This document shows positions 18,840 to 28,057 of a stretch of 41,263 nucleotides of DNA, one piece after another. Position 1 is the first letter of the stretch, and each line of letters begins with the position of its first letter. The stretch is from Paracoccaceae bacterium. GTDB lineage: Bacteria > Pseudomonadota > Alphaproteobacteria > Rhodobacterales > Rhodobacteraceae. Location: positions 1 to 41,263 of the forward strand of contig JAPYON010000007.1 of assembly GCA_029938175.1 (NCBI GenBank), given 5' to 3'. The position numbers and the translations under genes were made by a program. The notes under the pieces are model-generated. The model was not told where the DNA came from, did no database searches, and saw only the letters and a list, made by a program, of their open reading frames with translations.

Positions 18840-20162
18840 TTAATCGTCGTCCGGCAAGACGTTGCACATCGCGCCGGTCGGGTTGTTCGGATGGGTCGTC
18901 CAGTTGGCGTAATCGGCCTCGACCACTTTGCCCGTGCGCTCGTCAATTGTGCCAGCAGCCTGTGCCTCCATTGAAATACAGTTTTCAACGGGGCAGACCA
19001 GAACGCACAGGTTACAGGCGACGCATTCATCGTCTTGAACCTCGAACACACGATCATCCGACATGGTGATCGCTTGGTGCGAAGTATCCTCGCACGCGGC
19101 GAAACAACGGCCACATTTGATACAAGCGTCTTGGTCTATCTTTGCCTTGGCGATGTAATTCAGGTTCAGATCCTGCCAGTCTTTGGCGTTTGGAACCGCA
19201 CGGCCAATGATCTCGGAGGTCGAGGTCATTTCGTGTTCGTCCATATACTGCGACAGGCCCGAGATCATCTCTTGCACGACCTTGAAACCATAGGTCATCG
19301 CTGCCGTGCAAACCTGCACATTGCCAGCGCCAAGCGCCATGAATTCTGCCGCATCGCGCCACGTGCTGACACCGCCAATGCCCGAAATAGGCAGGTCAGC
19401 GGTAACTTCGCTACGTGCAATCTCGGCCACCATGTTCAGGGCGATCGGCTTCACCGCAGGGCCGCAATAGCCTCCATGCGCGCCCCAACCGTCAATTGTT
19501 GGCTCTGGCGCGAAAGTGTCCAGGTTGACCGATGTGATCGAGTTGATCGTGTTGATAAGGCTAACCGCATCCGCCCCACCACGCATTGCGGCCTCGGCTG
19601 GCATGCGGATGTCGGTGATGTTTGGTGTCAACTTCACGATTACTGGCATGCGGCTGTATTGCTTGCACCAGCGGGTCACCATTTCGATGTATTCGGGAAC
19701 CTGCCCAACGGCAGCGCCCATACCACGCTCGGCCATGCCGTGCGGGCAACCGAAGTTAAGTTCGATCCCGTCAGCACCGGTTTCTTCGACGACCGGCAGG
19801 ATGGCTTTCCACGCCTCTTCCTCGCAAGGGACCATCAGGGATACGATCATCGCGTGGTTGGGGTAGTCCCGTTTCACCGCTTTGATTTCCTGAAGGTTCT
19901 GTTGCAACGGGCGGTCGGTGATCAGCTCAATGTTGTTCAAGCCGATCAAACGACGGTCGCCGCCGTAAATCGCGCCATAACGGGGGCCATTTACGTTCAC
20001 GATGGGCGGGCCTTCCTCGCCCAGAGTTTTCCAGACAACACCGCCCCAGCCTGCCTCGAAGGCGCGTCGAACGTTGTATTCCTTGTCCGTTGGCGGGGCC
20101 GAGGCCAGCCAGAACGGGTTCGGGGATTTAATGCCAATGAAATTGGTTGTCAGATCAGCCAT
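18840..20162 (-). CDS. preA: NAD-dependent dihydropyrimidine dehydrogenase subunit PreA
   Basis: 'SPNPFWLASAPPTDKEYNVRRAFEAGWGGVVWKTLG', 'ADGIELNFGCPHGMAERGMGAAVGQ', C-terminal ferredoxin motifs 'CIKCGRCFAACEDTSHQ' and 'CVACNLCVLVCPVENC'. Confidence 0.96.
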   Translation of the reverse strand: MADLTTNFIGIKSPNPFWLASAPPTDKEYNVRRAFEAGWGGVVWKTLGEEGPPIVNVNGPRYGAIYGGDRRLIGLNNIELITDRPLQQNLQEIKAVKRDYPNHAMIVSLMVPCEEEAWKAILPVVEETGADGIELNFGCPHGMAERGMGAAVGQVPEYIEMVTRWCKQYSRMPVIVKLTPNITDIRMPAEAAMRGGADAVSLINTINSITSVNLDTFAPEPTIDGWGAHGGYCGPAVKPIALNMVAEIARSEVTADLPISGIGGVSTWRDAAEFMALGAGNVQVCTAAMTYGFKVVQEMISGLSQYMDEHEMTSTSEIIGRAVPNAKDWQDLNLNYIAKAKIDQDACIKCGRCFAACEDTSHQAITMSDDRVFEVQDDECVACNLCVLVCPVENCISMEAQAAGTIDERTGKVVEADYANWTTHPNNPTGAMCNVLPDDD

Positions 20163-20165
20163 GTT

Positions 20166-21521
20166 TTAGCCCTCCGCCGTTAGTGTTTTGTTAATAGCTT
20201 CAGCTGCATCGCGCCCTTCGGCCACCGCAGTCACTGTCAGGTCGTCGCCGCCAGTGGCGCAATCACCGCCAGCCCAGATACCGGCATCCGATGTTTGCCC
20301 GAATTCGTTAACCTTAATTTTACCCCCGTCGAGCTCCAACCCGTCTGGCGCGCCATTCAACGTCTGGCCAATGGCCTTGAAGACCTGATCGGCGGAAATC
20401 ATGAAGACCTCGGTAGAATTAGTTAATTTTCCGTTAACGTCTTGCGTATGCGCGAACTCGACCGCTCGGGCTGCTCCGTTTCCGGTTACGCGAACGGGGG
20501 CGGCGTTGTATATGATACGCACACCCTTGGACGTTGCCAGTTCTTGTTCGAACAGGGATGCGCTCATGCGGTCCTTGCCACGACGATAGACCATGGTGAC
20601 GTTGTTGGCACCCAGCAATTTCGATTGCACAGCGGCATCCACGGCGGTCATGCCGCCGCCAATTACGACGACATCGCGACCGATCTGAACAGTTCCGAGA
20701 TCAGAGGCCTGGCGCACGTTCTCGATGAAATCGACGGCATCGAGAACGTTGTTTTTTTCTTCGCCCTCTGAGCGAAGCGCATTAACGCCTCCTAAACCTA
20801 TTCCAAGGAATATCGCGTCGTGGTCGGCCTTCAAGTTGTCGATTGTCAAGCTTTTCCCGAGTGGGCTGTTGTATTTGACGGTGATGCCACCGATGGACAA
20901 AAGCCACTCAACCTCGGTCTGGGCGAACCCGTCTACAGATTTGTAGGCGGCGATGCCGAACTCGTTCAAGCCGCCGCCTTTTGCGCGTGCGTCGAAGATC
21001 GTGACGGCGTGGCCGTTCATCGCCAAGCGGTGCGCGCAGGCTAGTCCGGCCGGGCCTGCACCGACTATAGCAACTTTCTTTCCGGTGTCGGCTGCGCGGG
21101 AAAACGGGTGCGGTTTGTCCATCATTCCGTCGGTTGCATAGCGTTGTAACTGGCCGATCAACACGGGTTTGCCCTCGGCAGTTTCACGAACGCAACCCTC
21201 TTCGCACAAGGTTTCAGTGGGACAAACGCGGGCGCACATGCCGCCCATGATGTTTTGGTTGAAAATCGTTCGAGCCGCAGAATCCGCCGTTCCGGTCGAG
21301 ATTTGCCGAATGAAAAGCGGGATGTCGATGGTGGTCGGGCAGGCGTCCATACACGGCGCGTCGTGGCAGAAATAGCAACGATCAGCGGCTACTAAAGCCT
21401 CGTGATCCGACAGCGGCGCATGCAGGTCGCTAAAGTTGTCAGCATAGTCGGACGGAGTCAGACGGTGGTCCGTGATTCCGGATGTCTGAATGTCGTTTGG
21501 CATTGGGGTCTCCTGTTGCAT
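20166..21521 (-). CDS. preT: NAD(P)-dependent oxidoreductase, dihydropyrimidine dehydrogenase subunit PreT
   Basis: N-terminal cysteine clusters 'CYFCHDAPCMDACPTTIDIPLFIRQI', 'CARVCPTETLCEEGCVR', FAD 'GAGPAGLACAHRLA', NAD(P) 'VVIGGGMTAVDAAVQ'; adjacent to preA. Confidence 0.95.
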   Translation of the reverse strand: MQQETPMPNDIQTSGITDHRLTPSDYADNFSDLHAPLSDHEALVAADRCYFCHDAPCMDACPTTIDIPLFIRQISTGTADSAARTIFNQNIMGGMCARVCPTETLCEEGCVRETAEGKPVLIGQLQRYATDGMMDKPHPFSRAADTGKKVAIVGAGPAGLACAHRLAMNGHAVTIFDARAKGGGLNEFGIAAYKSVDGFAQTEVEWLLSIGGITVKYNSPLGKSLTIDNLKADHDAIFLGIGLGGVNALRSEGEEKNNVLDAVDFIENVRQASDLGTVQIGRDVVVIGGGMTAVDAAVQSKLLGANNVTMVYRRGKDRMSASLFEQELATSKGVRIIYNAAPVRVTGNGAARAVEFAHTQDVNGKLTNSTEVFMISADQVFKAIGQTLNGAPDGLELDGGKIKVNEFGQTSDAGIWAGGDCATGGDDLTVTAVAEGRDAAEAINKTLTAEG

Positions 21522-21601
21522 TTATTTTTTATAGGGTGACACAGGATAGAAATTTTATCAAATGGTAAATTTCTGAGTATTTTAGCAAAAAATAAACTGG
21601 G

Positions 21602-23011
21602 TTATTCAATGCTATAGGGCAAAATTCCACGCGTATTGTGGTTGATGGAGAGCGAGCGTTCCAGTGGAGGGACAGCGCGTTGGTGGCAGTTTTCGCGTGG
21701 GCAGATGCGACACGAAATGCCAATTGGCTCAAACGACGCGGTGTTCTGGATGTCTAGATCGTCAGCGTAGACTAGCGCGCTGGCGTGGGCGATCTCGCAG
21801 CCAAGTCCGATGGCGAAACGTTGTACGGGAGCGCGGAAGTGACCGCCGCTTTTCGTTATGTCGCGGGCGAGGCACAGGTATTTGATGCCATCGGGGGTTT
21901 GCGCAAGCTGGCGCAGCATTTGCCCCGGAGCCTCGAAGGCGCGGTGGACGTTCCACAGGGGGCAGGCGCCGCCAAAGCGGGCGAATTGCAGTTGTGTGGT
22001 CGAGTGGCGCTTGGTGATGGTTCCGGCCTGATCTACACGCACGAAGAAGAACGGGATGCCTTTAGCCCCGACGCGTTGCATTGTTGACAAGCGGTGGGCT
22101 ACTTGTTCGATGCTGGCCGAGAATTGGCCAGCGAGGATTTCAAGATCGTATCGGCAGTCGCGTGCGGCGTTCAAGAACGTCTCGTAGGGTAGCATGGCTG
22201 CCCCTGCGAAATAGTTGGCGAGGCCGATTTTGCAGATGGCGCGTGCCTCGGATGTGCCAAAGCGGGCGAAGTCCAGTGTGGCTTCGAGTAAATCGTCGTA
22301 TTCCAATAGTGCGATTTGGTGCGCAATTTGGAACGCCTGCGTTGCAATCGATGTTTGCGCCGAGATGGTTAGGCGTTTGATCCCTGAAGCGTATAGACGT
22401 ATCTGGGCGTTGGGCGAAACCAGCAGTTCTACGTTTTGATGGATTTTCAGCCATTCGCGCAGGGCATCAATTTTGTCGGATTGGTCAAGACGGGCGGTGG
22501 CGTGGAACGTCTCGGCGGCGCGGTCGATTGCGTCTATGTAGTTGTCGCAATAGTGAAAAAAATCGCGGACCTCTTCCCATGGCAAAGGCGCGATGCCGAT
22601 ATCTTCGCGACCGAGTGCCTCGTTTAGGGTGGCAAGGCGATCCTGATTTTGTCGGTGTGCGCGGTGTAGCTTCAGAAACGCGCGGGCTAACGTCGGGGCG
22701 TTTGAGGCGGTCAGCTGCAAATCGGCGAGGGGCGGGGTGTCTTTACCGAACACCGGGTCGGCTAATGCTTCGCGCATGTCAGCAACTATTCGTTCGCTAT
22801 CACCGACCGCCAATTGAGTGACGTCAAAGCCGAATTCTTGTGCCAAGGCCAACACGACCGTGGCGGAAATTGGACGATGGTTTCGTTCCATTTGATTGAG
22901 ATAGGATACTGACACACCTAAAGCGGTGGCGAAACCCTTTTGGGTTAGCGCCAGTTTTAAGCGAGTTTCGCGCAGGATTGCGCCTGCATATAGTTTCTTT
23001 TGTGCTGCCAT
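21602..23011 (-). CDS. XRE-family short-chain fatty acid / RamB-PrpR-type regulator (HTH + IrrE-like + DUF2083-like C-terminus), ScfR-like
   Basis: HTH 'YAGAILRETRLKLALTQKGFATALGVSVSYLNQMERNHRPISATVVLALAQEFG'; cysteine-containing C-terminus 'PIGISCRICPRENCHQRAVPPLERSLSINHNTRGILPYSI'; divergent from pccB; start ATG 23011. Confidence 0.88.
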   Translation of the reverse strand: MAAQKKLYAGAILRETRLKLALTQKGFATALGVSVSYLNQMERNHRPISATVVLALAQEFGFDVTQLAVGDSERIVADMREALADPVFGKDTPPLADLQLTASNAPTLARAFLKLHRAHRQNQDRLATLNEALGREDIGIAPLPWEEVRDFFHYCDNYIDAIDRAAETFHATARLDQSDKIDALREWLKIHQNVELLVSPNAQIRLYASGIKRLTISAQTSIATQAFQIAHQIALLEYDDLLEATLDFARFGTSEARAICKIGLANYFAGAAMLPYETFLNAARDCRYDLEILAGQFSASIEQVAHRLSTMQRVGAKGIPFFFVRVDQAGTITKRHSTTQLQFARFGGACPLWNVHRAFEAPGQMLRQLAQTPDGIKYLCLARDITKSGGHFRAPVQRFAIGLGCEIAHASALVYADDLDIQNTASFEPIGISCRICPRENCHQRAVPPLERSLSINHNTRGILPYSIE

Positions 23012-23013
23012 AA

Positions 23014-23061
23014 TTTGCAAGTTTGCAATTTGCAGAAAAGATTTGCAACAGATTTTGCAAA
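23014..23061. promoter_or_regulatory. Array of TTTGCAA sites in the ScfR-like/pccB intergenic region
   Basis: TTTGCAA at 23014, 23022, 23042; TTTGCAG at 23029; TTTGCAAA at 23054; resembles the RamB/PrpR TTTGCAAA core. Confidence 0.7.
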
Positions 23062-23138
23062 TTCGCGATTTTTTGGTTCCATTTCATTAATGAATTACTT
23101 ATGCTGCAACGCAAACATGGCATCCGAGGGGGTATTCG

Positions 23139-24671
23139 ATGAAAGATATACTTGAGCAACTCGAAGAGCGGCGCGATCAGGCGCGACTTGGTGGAGGGCA
23201 GCGTCGAATTGATGCGCAGCACTCAAAGGGTAAGCTGACGGCGCGGGAGCGGATCGAGGTGTTGCTGGACGAGGGCAGCTTTGAAGAATTCGACATGTTC
23301 GTTGCACATCGCTGCGTTGATTTTGGCATGGAAAAGCAAAAATACCCTGGTGATGGCGTGATCACTGGTTGGGGGACGATCAATGGCCGGATGGTTTATG
23401 TGTACTCGCAGGATTTCACTGTACTGGGAGGTTCGCTTTCCGAGACACACGCTGGCAAGATTTGCAAGATCATGGATATGGCGATTAAAAACGGCGCGCC
23501 GATTATTGGCATGAACGATTCCGGTGGGGCGCGCATTCAAGAAGGCGTTGCGGCGCTGGGTGGTTACGCGGATGTGTTCCAGAAAAACGTGCTGGCCTCG
23601 GGTGTGGTTCCACAGATCAGCGTGATCATGGGGCCTTGCGCAGGCGGGGCCGTGTATTCGCCCGCGATTACCGACTTTATCTTTATGATTAAGGACAGCT
23701 CCTACATGTTCGTGACGGGGCCAGATGTGGTCAAAACCGTGACGAACGAGATTGTAACGGCCGAAGAGTTGGGTGGGGCCAAGACGCACACATCGAAGTC
23801 GTCGGTGGCGGATGGTGCCTACGACAATGATATGGAGGCGTTGTTCGAGGTGCGTCGCCTTGTTGATCTGTTACCGCTTAATAACCGCGAGAAGCCTCCG
23901 GTGCGGCCATATTTTGACAGCCATTCGCGGGTCGAGGATAGTCTGGATACCATCATCCCTGAAAATGCCAATGCGTCCTACGATATGCACGAACTGGTGA
24001 CAAAGCTGGCGGATGAAGGGGATTTCTTTGAAATCCAGAAGGACTTTGCCAAGAATATTCTGACAGGGTTTGTTCGCCTTGAAGGCTCCACCGTCGGGGT
24101 GGTTGCCAACCAACCGTTGGTGCTGGCTGGGTGTCTGGATATCAACAGTTCACGCAAGGCGGCTCGGTTTGTGCGGTTCTGTGATGCGTTTGAAATTCCT
24201 ATCCTGACGTTGGTGGACGTACCGGGGTTCTTGCCGGGGACGTCGCAGGAATATGGCGGGGTTATCAAGCACGGAGCCAAACTGTTGTTCGCATACGGCG
24301 AGGCGACTGTGCCGAAGGTGACTGTGATTGCCCGCAAAGCATATGGCGGTGCGTATGACGTTATGGCCTCCAAGCATCTGCGCGGGGATTTCAACTATGC
24401 TTGGCCAACCGCTGAAATTGCTGTGATGGGGGCGAAGGGCGCGACAGAGATTATTCATCGCTCGGATTTGGGTGATGCGGAAAAAATCGCCGCCCATACG
24501 CAGGATTATGAGGATCGTTTCGCCAATCCGTTTGTGGCTGCTGAACGCGGGTTTATCGACGAGGTCATCATGCCGCGCAACACCCGCATTCGCGTGGCCC
24601 GCGCTTTTGCCAGCCTGCGTAATAAGCAGCTGACAAATCCGTGGAAAAAACACGACAACATTCCTTTGTGA
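23139..24671 (+). CDS. pccB: Propionyl-CoA carboxylase beta subunit
   Basis: Carboxyltransferase motifs '[23 protein letters not shown]', '[19 protein letters not shown]', '[26 protein letters not shown]'. Confidence 0.96.
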   Translation: MKDILEQLEERRDQARLGGGQRRIDAQHSKGKLTARERIEVLLDEGSFEEFDMFVAHRCVDFGMEKQKYPGDGVITGWGTINGRMVYVYSQDFTVLGGSLSETHAGKICKIMDMAIKNGAPIIGMNDSGGARIQEGVAALGGYADVFQKNVLASGVVPQISVIMGPCAGGAVYSPAITDFIFMIKDSSYMFVTGPDVVKTVTNEIVTAEELGGAKTHTSKSSVADGAYDNDMEALFEVRRLVDLLPLNNREKPPVRPYFDSHSRVEDSLDTIIPENANASYDMHELVTKLADEGDFFEIQKDFAKNILTGFVRLEGSTVGVVANQPLVLAGCLDINSSRKAARFVRFCDAFEIPILTLVDVPGFLPGTSQEYGGVIKHGAKLLFAYGEATVPKVTVIARKAYGGAYDVMASKHLRGDFNYAWPTAEIAVMGAKGATEIIHRSDLGDAEKIAAHTQDYEDRFANPFVAAERGFIDEVIMPRNTRIRVARAFASLRNKQLTNPWKKHDNIPL

Positions 24672-24678
24672 GGGCAAA

Positions 24679-25050
24679 ATGGCACAACTTTACATGCTTA
24701 AACATCGCGGGTTCCCAGGGCGAATGCCCAGTTCAGACGCGCAGTTTGTTATTCGTCGGCCCGCTACCAAGGGTGTGACGCCGTTAACGCCGCGTGAGCG
24801 TTTTAGGGATCGGCGCGCGATTGACCGCAAGGCGGACGAGCTGTTTTTGGCAGCATTATGGCAGCATTTCGGCGAAGAACCGTTCGAGCGTGGTAATCTC
24901 GACGCCGGCCGTATCAACTGGTTGTTCGGGCGCGAGATCATCGCGGGCGAAGACCCGTTTGATAACGCCCATTACGAGGCAATGTTGAAGCTGGATATGG
25001 ATGCTGTACGCCGAAACTTCCCGCAAATTGATCTCGAGGCCGAGCTGTGA
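24679..25050 (+). CDS. Conserved-looking hypothetical protein (123 aa) between pccB and pccA
   Basis: Complete ORF directly after pccB (8-nt gap); 'RPATKGVTPLTPRERFRDRRAIDRKADELFLAALWQHFGEEPFERGNLDAGRINWLFGREI'; no family recognised. Confidence 0.75.
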   Translation: MAQLYMLKHRGFPGRMPSSDAQFVIRRPATKGVTPLTPRERFRDRRAIDRKADELFLAALWQHFGEEPFERGNLDAGRINWLFGREIIAGEDPFDNAHYEAMLKLDMDAVRRNFPQIDLEAEL

Positions 25051-25174
25051 TGCGGCTGGTTGCGCTAAAACATGCCAACACGGCACTATATATGGCCAAA
25101 AGGGTCGGAAATGTATATAGTACCTTCATAACGGGTGGAAAAACTATCCGAGAGGCAGAAGCAGGAGCAATAAT

Positions 25175-25366
25175 ATGTACAAGAAAATCATCGCTATTGT
25201 TCTGTCAGCTGGATTGCTGGCAGGATGTAATACAATGGGCCAAAGCACTCTTCTCGGAGCAACAGCGGGTGCCGTTGGGGCCGCCGCGGTTAGCGGAACT
25301 GTCGCGACAGGAGCACTCTTCGGGGCGGGTATCGGTGCTGGCTGTCACTATTTCGAGATGTGCTAA
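25175..25366 (+). CDS. Small Gly-rich lipoprotein
   Basis: Lipobox 'LSAGLLAGC' then 'LLGATAGAVGAAAVSGTVATGALFGAGIGAGC'. Confidence 0.7.
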   Translation: MYKKIIAIVLSAGLLAGCNTMGQSTLLGATAGAVGAAAVSGTVATGALFGAGIGAGCHYFEMC

Positions 25367-25402
25367 CTTAATCGGTTCGTCCGAGCTAAACACTGAAAAT
25401 TC

Positions 25403-25440
25403 CAAATGGATGCTGCCTGTGTGCGGCATCCATTTTTGTT
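25403..25440 (+). terminator. Intrinsic terminator between the small lipoprotein and pccA
   Basis: AAATGGATGCTGCctgtgtGCGGCATCCATTTTTGTTT. Confidence 0.75.
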
Positions 25441-25466
25441 TGCCTACAGCATAGACGGGGAAAACC

Positions 25467-27467
25467 ATGTTCAAGAAAATCCTGATCGCAAACCGTGGCG
25501 AGATCGCTTGTCGTGTTATCAAAACGGCCAAGTTGATGGGCATCAAAACGGTGGCGGTGTACTCTGATGCGGACAGAAATGCCCTGCATGTAAGCATGGC
25601 GGACGAGGCCGTGCATATTGGTCCGCCAGCCGCCAACCAGTCCTATATCGTGATCGACAAGATCATGGATGCGATCAAGAAAACGGGGGCCGAGGCGGTT
25701 CATCCCGGTTATGGCTTCTTGTCTGAAAACCCTAAATTCGCGCAAGCGCTGGAGGCCGCTGGCGTGGCATTCATCGGGCCACCTGTCGGGGCGATCGAGG
25801 CGATGGGCGACAAGATCACCTCGAAAAAGCTGGCGCAGGAGGCGGGAGTGACCACCGTTCCGGGCTATATGGGCTTGATTGAGGACGCGGAAGAGGCCGT
25901 TAAGATTTCCAATCAAGTCGGTTATCCCGTGATGATCAAGGCATCTGCTGGTGGTGGCGGCAAGGGTATGCGAATTGCGTGGAGTGATGCCGAAGCCCGC
26001 GAGGGTTTCCAGTCTTCGAAGAATGAAGCGGCAGCGTCGTTTGGGGATGACAGGATATTCATTGAAAAGTTCATCACGCAACCTCGCCACATCGAAATTC
26101 AGGTGCTTGGCGATAAGCACGGCAATTGCATTTACCTCAATGAGCGCGAGTGTTCCATTCAGCGGCGGCAGCAAAAGGTAATCGAGGAGGCTCCGTCACC
26201 GTTTTTGGACGAGGAAACCCGTACGGCAATGGGAGCGCAGTCTGTCGCGCTGGCGCAGGCGGTGGACTATTGCAGTGCAGGGACCGTGGAGTTCATCGTT
26301 GATAGCGACTCGAACTTCTATTTCCTTGAAATGAACACCCGCCTTCAGGTGGAGCATCCGGTGACCGAATTGATCACCGGGATCGATCTTGTAGAACAGA
26401 TGATCCGCGTGGCTTACGGCGAGAAATTGTCGATGCAACAATGCGACGTCGGCATCAACGGTTGGGCTATTGAAAGCCGCCTGTATGCCGAAGATCCGTA
26501 TCGTAACTTCCTGCCCTCGATCGGGCGGCTGTCGCGTTATCGTCCTCTTGCCGAAATGTCGGATGAAACGCGGGCCATTCGTAATGACACCGGTGTTTAC
26601 GAGGGCGGCGAGATTTCGATGTATTACGACCCCATGATTGCCAAGTTGTGCACATGGGCGCCGGATCGCGCTTCTGCTATTGCGGAAATGCGGCACGCGC
26701 TGGATGCGTTTGAAGTCGAGGGCATTGGCCACAATCTGCCGTTCCTGTCCGCTGTGATGGACCACGAACGGTTTATCACCGGGAACATTTCGACCGCGTT
26801 TATCGAGGAAGAATACCCCGAGGGTTTCGGGGGCGCAGAGCTGTCCGAAGGCGTTCTGAAACAACTGGCGGCGGGCGCTTCTGCGATGCACCGTGTTTCT
26901 GAAATCCGTGCTGCGCGGGTTTCTGGTCGTATGGACAACCATGAACGCGAAGTTGGCTCGGATTTTGTGATTTCGCTGGGCGGGTTCGATATGGCGGCAA
27001 AGGTTTCCGCCGATAGTGACGGCTCGACCGTGGAATTTGCCGATGGCACCAGCCACCGTGTTTCGTCAGACTGGAAGCCGGGCGAGGGGCTGGCGCGGCT
27101 TACTGTTTCTGGCGAGGAGGTAACCGTCAAGATTGGCCAGATTTCCAGCGGTTTCCGTATGCGTCATCGTGGGGCTGATCTGGACGTAATCATCCGCACA
27201 CCGCGCCTGTTCGAGCTGTCCAAACACATGATCGAGAAAACGCCGCCGGACACATCGCGGCTGTTGCTGTGTCCGATGCCGGGTCTGATTGTGGCCATGG
27301 TTGTCGAGGTTGGTGATGAAGTGCAAGAGGGGCAAGCGCTATGCATTGTCGAGGCCATGAAAATGGAAAATGTTTTGCGCGCGGAAAAGAAGACCGTTGT
27401 CACCAAGATCAACGCTAGTGTTGGCGATAATCTGGCGGTTGACGAAGTGATTATGGAGTTTGAATAG
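25467..27467 (+). CDS. pccA: Propionyl-CoA carboxylase alpha subunit (biotin carboxylase + BCCP)
   Basis: 'MFKKILIANRGEIACRVIKTAKLMGIKTVAVYSDAD', 'IKASAGGGGKGMRI', 'FLEMNTRLQVEHPVTE', C-terminal biotinyl motif 'EAMKMENVL'. Confidence 0.97.
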   Translation: MFKKILIANRGEIACRVIKTAKLMGIKTVAVYSDADRNALHVSMADEAVHIGPPAANQSYIVIDKIMDAIKKTGAEAVHPGYGFLSENPKFAQALEAAGVAFIGPPVGAIEAMGDKITSKKLAQEAGVTTVPGYMGLIEDAEEAVKISNQVGYPVMIKASAGGGGKGMRIAWSDAEAREGFQSSKNEAAASFGDDRIFIEKFITQPRHIEIQVLGDKHGNCIYLNERECSIQRRQQKVIEEAPSPFLDEETRTAMGAQSVALAQAVDYCSAGTVEFIVDSDSNFYFLEMNTRLQVEHPVTELITGIDLVEQMIRVAYGEKLSMQQCDVGINGWAIESRLYAEDPYRNFLPSIGRLSRYRPLAEMSDETRAIRNDTGVYEGGEISMYYDPMIAKLCTWAPDRASAIAEMRHALDAFEVEGIGHNLPFLSAVMDHERFITGNISTAFIEEEYPEGFGGAELSEGVLKQLAAGASAMHRVSEIRAARVSGRMDNHEREVGSDFVISLGGFDMAAKVSADSDGSTVEFADGTSHRVSSDWKPGEGLARLTVSGEEVTVKIGQISSGFRMRHRGADLDVIIRTPRLFELSKHMIEKTPPDTSRLLLCPMPGLIVAMVVEVGDEVQEGQALCIVEAMKMENVLRAEKKTVVTKINASVGDNLAVDEVIMEFE

Positions 27468-27524
27468 AACGATGACTGCAGTCCCAAATATCATTCAGGC
27501 AAGCGAGTTCCGACTGGCATCTTT

Positions 27525-27923
27525 CTATAATCGGTCAATTTCGTCTTTGCGCATTGGCAGCTTGTCGATCGCGCGGGATAGCTCGCGCGGGGTCCATGGC
27601 GTGGCCTTGCGCAACACGATGTTACCTTCTTTATCCAATAACACCAATGTGAAGTCATATGGCCGCAGTCGATCGCGCAGGGCGCTATCAACAGACGGAT
27701 CGGTATCGGTAAGAATGATGACGTCGCGGTCTGGCAGAAGTTCTGGGTCTTCGTTCAACATTTCCAATTGCAGTATAAACCGGGGGTCAAACGGAGAGTC
27801 CGCGAAAATCACCAACGGGCGCGCAACCCATTTGTATTCCGCAAGCGGATCCGTTGTTTCCGCGGCAAATGCAAAAACTGCAGCGAGTGGTAGTAACAAA
27901 GCTAGTAAACTGAATTTACGCAT
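27525..27923 (-). CDS. DUF4174 domain-containing secreted protein
   Basis: Signal peptide from MRKFSLLALLLPLAAVFAFA; 'RPLVIFADSPFDPRFILQLEMLNEDPELLPDRDVIILTDTDP' fits DUF4174; start placed at 27923. Confidence 0.75.
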   Translation of the reverse strand: MRKFSLLALLLPLAAVFAFAAETTDPLAEYKWVARPLVIFADSPFDPRFILQLEMLNEDPELLPDRDVIILTDTDPSVDSALRDRLRPYDFTLVLLDKEGNIVLRKATPWTPRELSRAIDKLPMRKDEIDRL

Positions 27924-28057
27924 AATTCCTCCGGCATCCCTCGATATAAGCATTGAATCCATGGATTCTAATAGCTGCGCAAGAACTTTCCTGCCTTCCA
28001 CCGCGTTATCTCGGAATAATCCCGATATGCACTTCAATTACAATAGTGAGATGAGCC

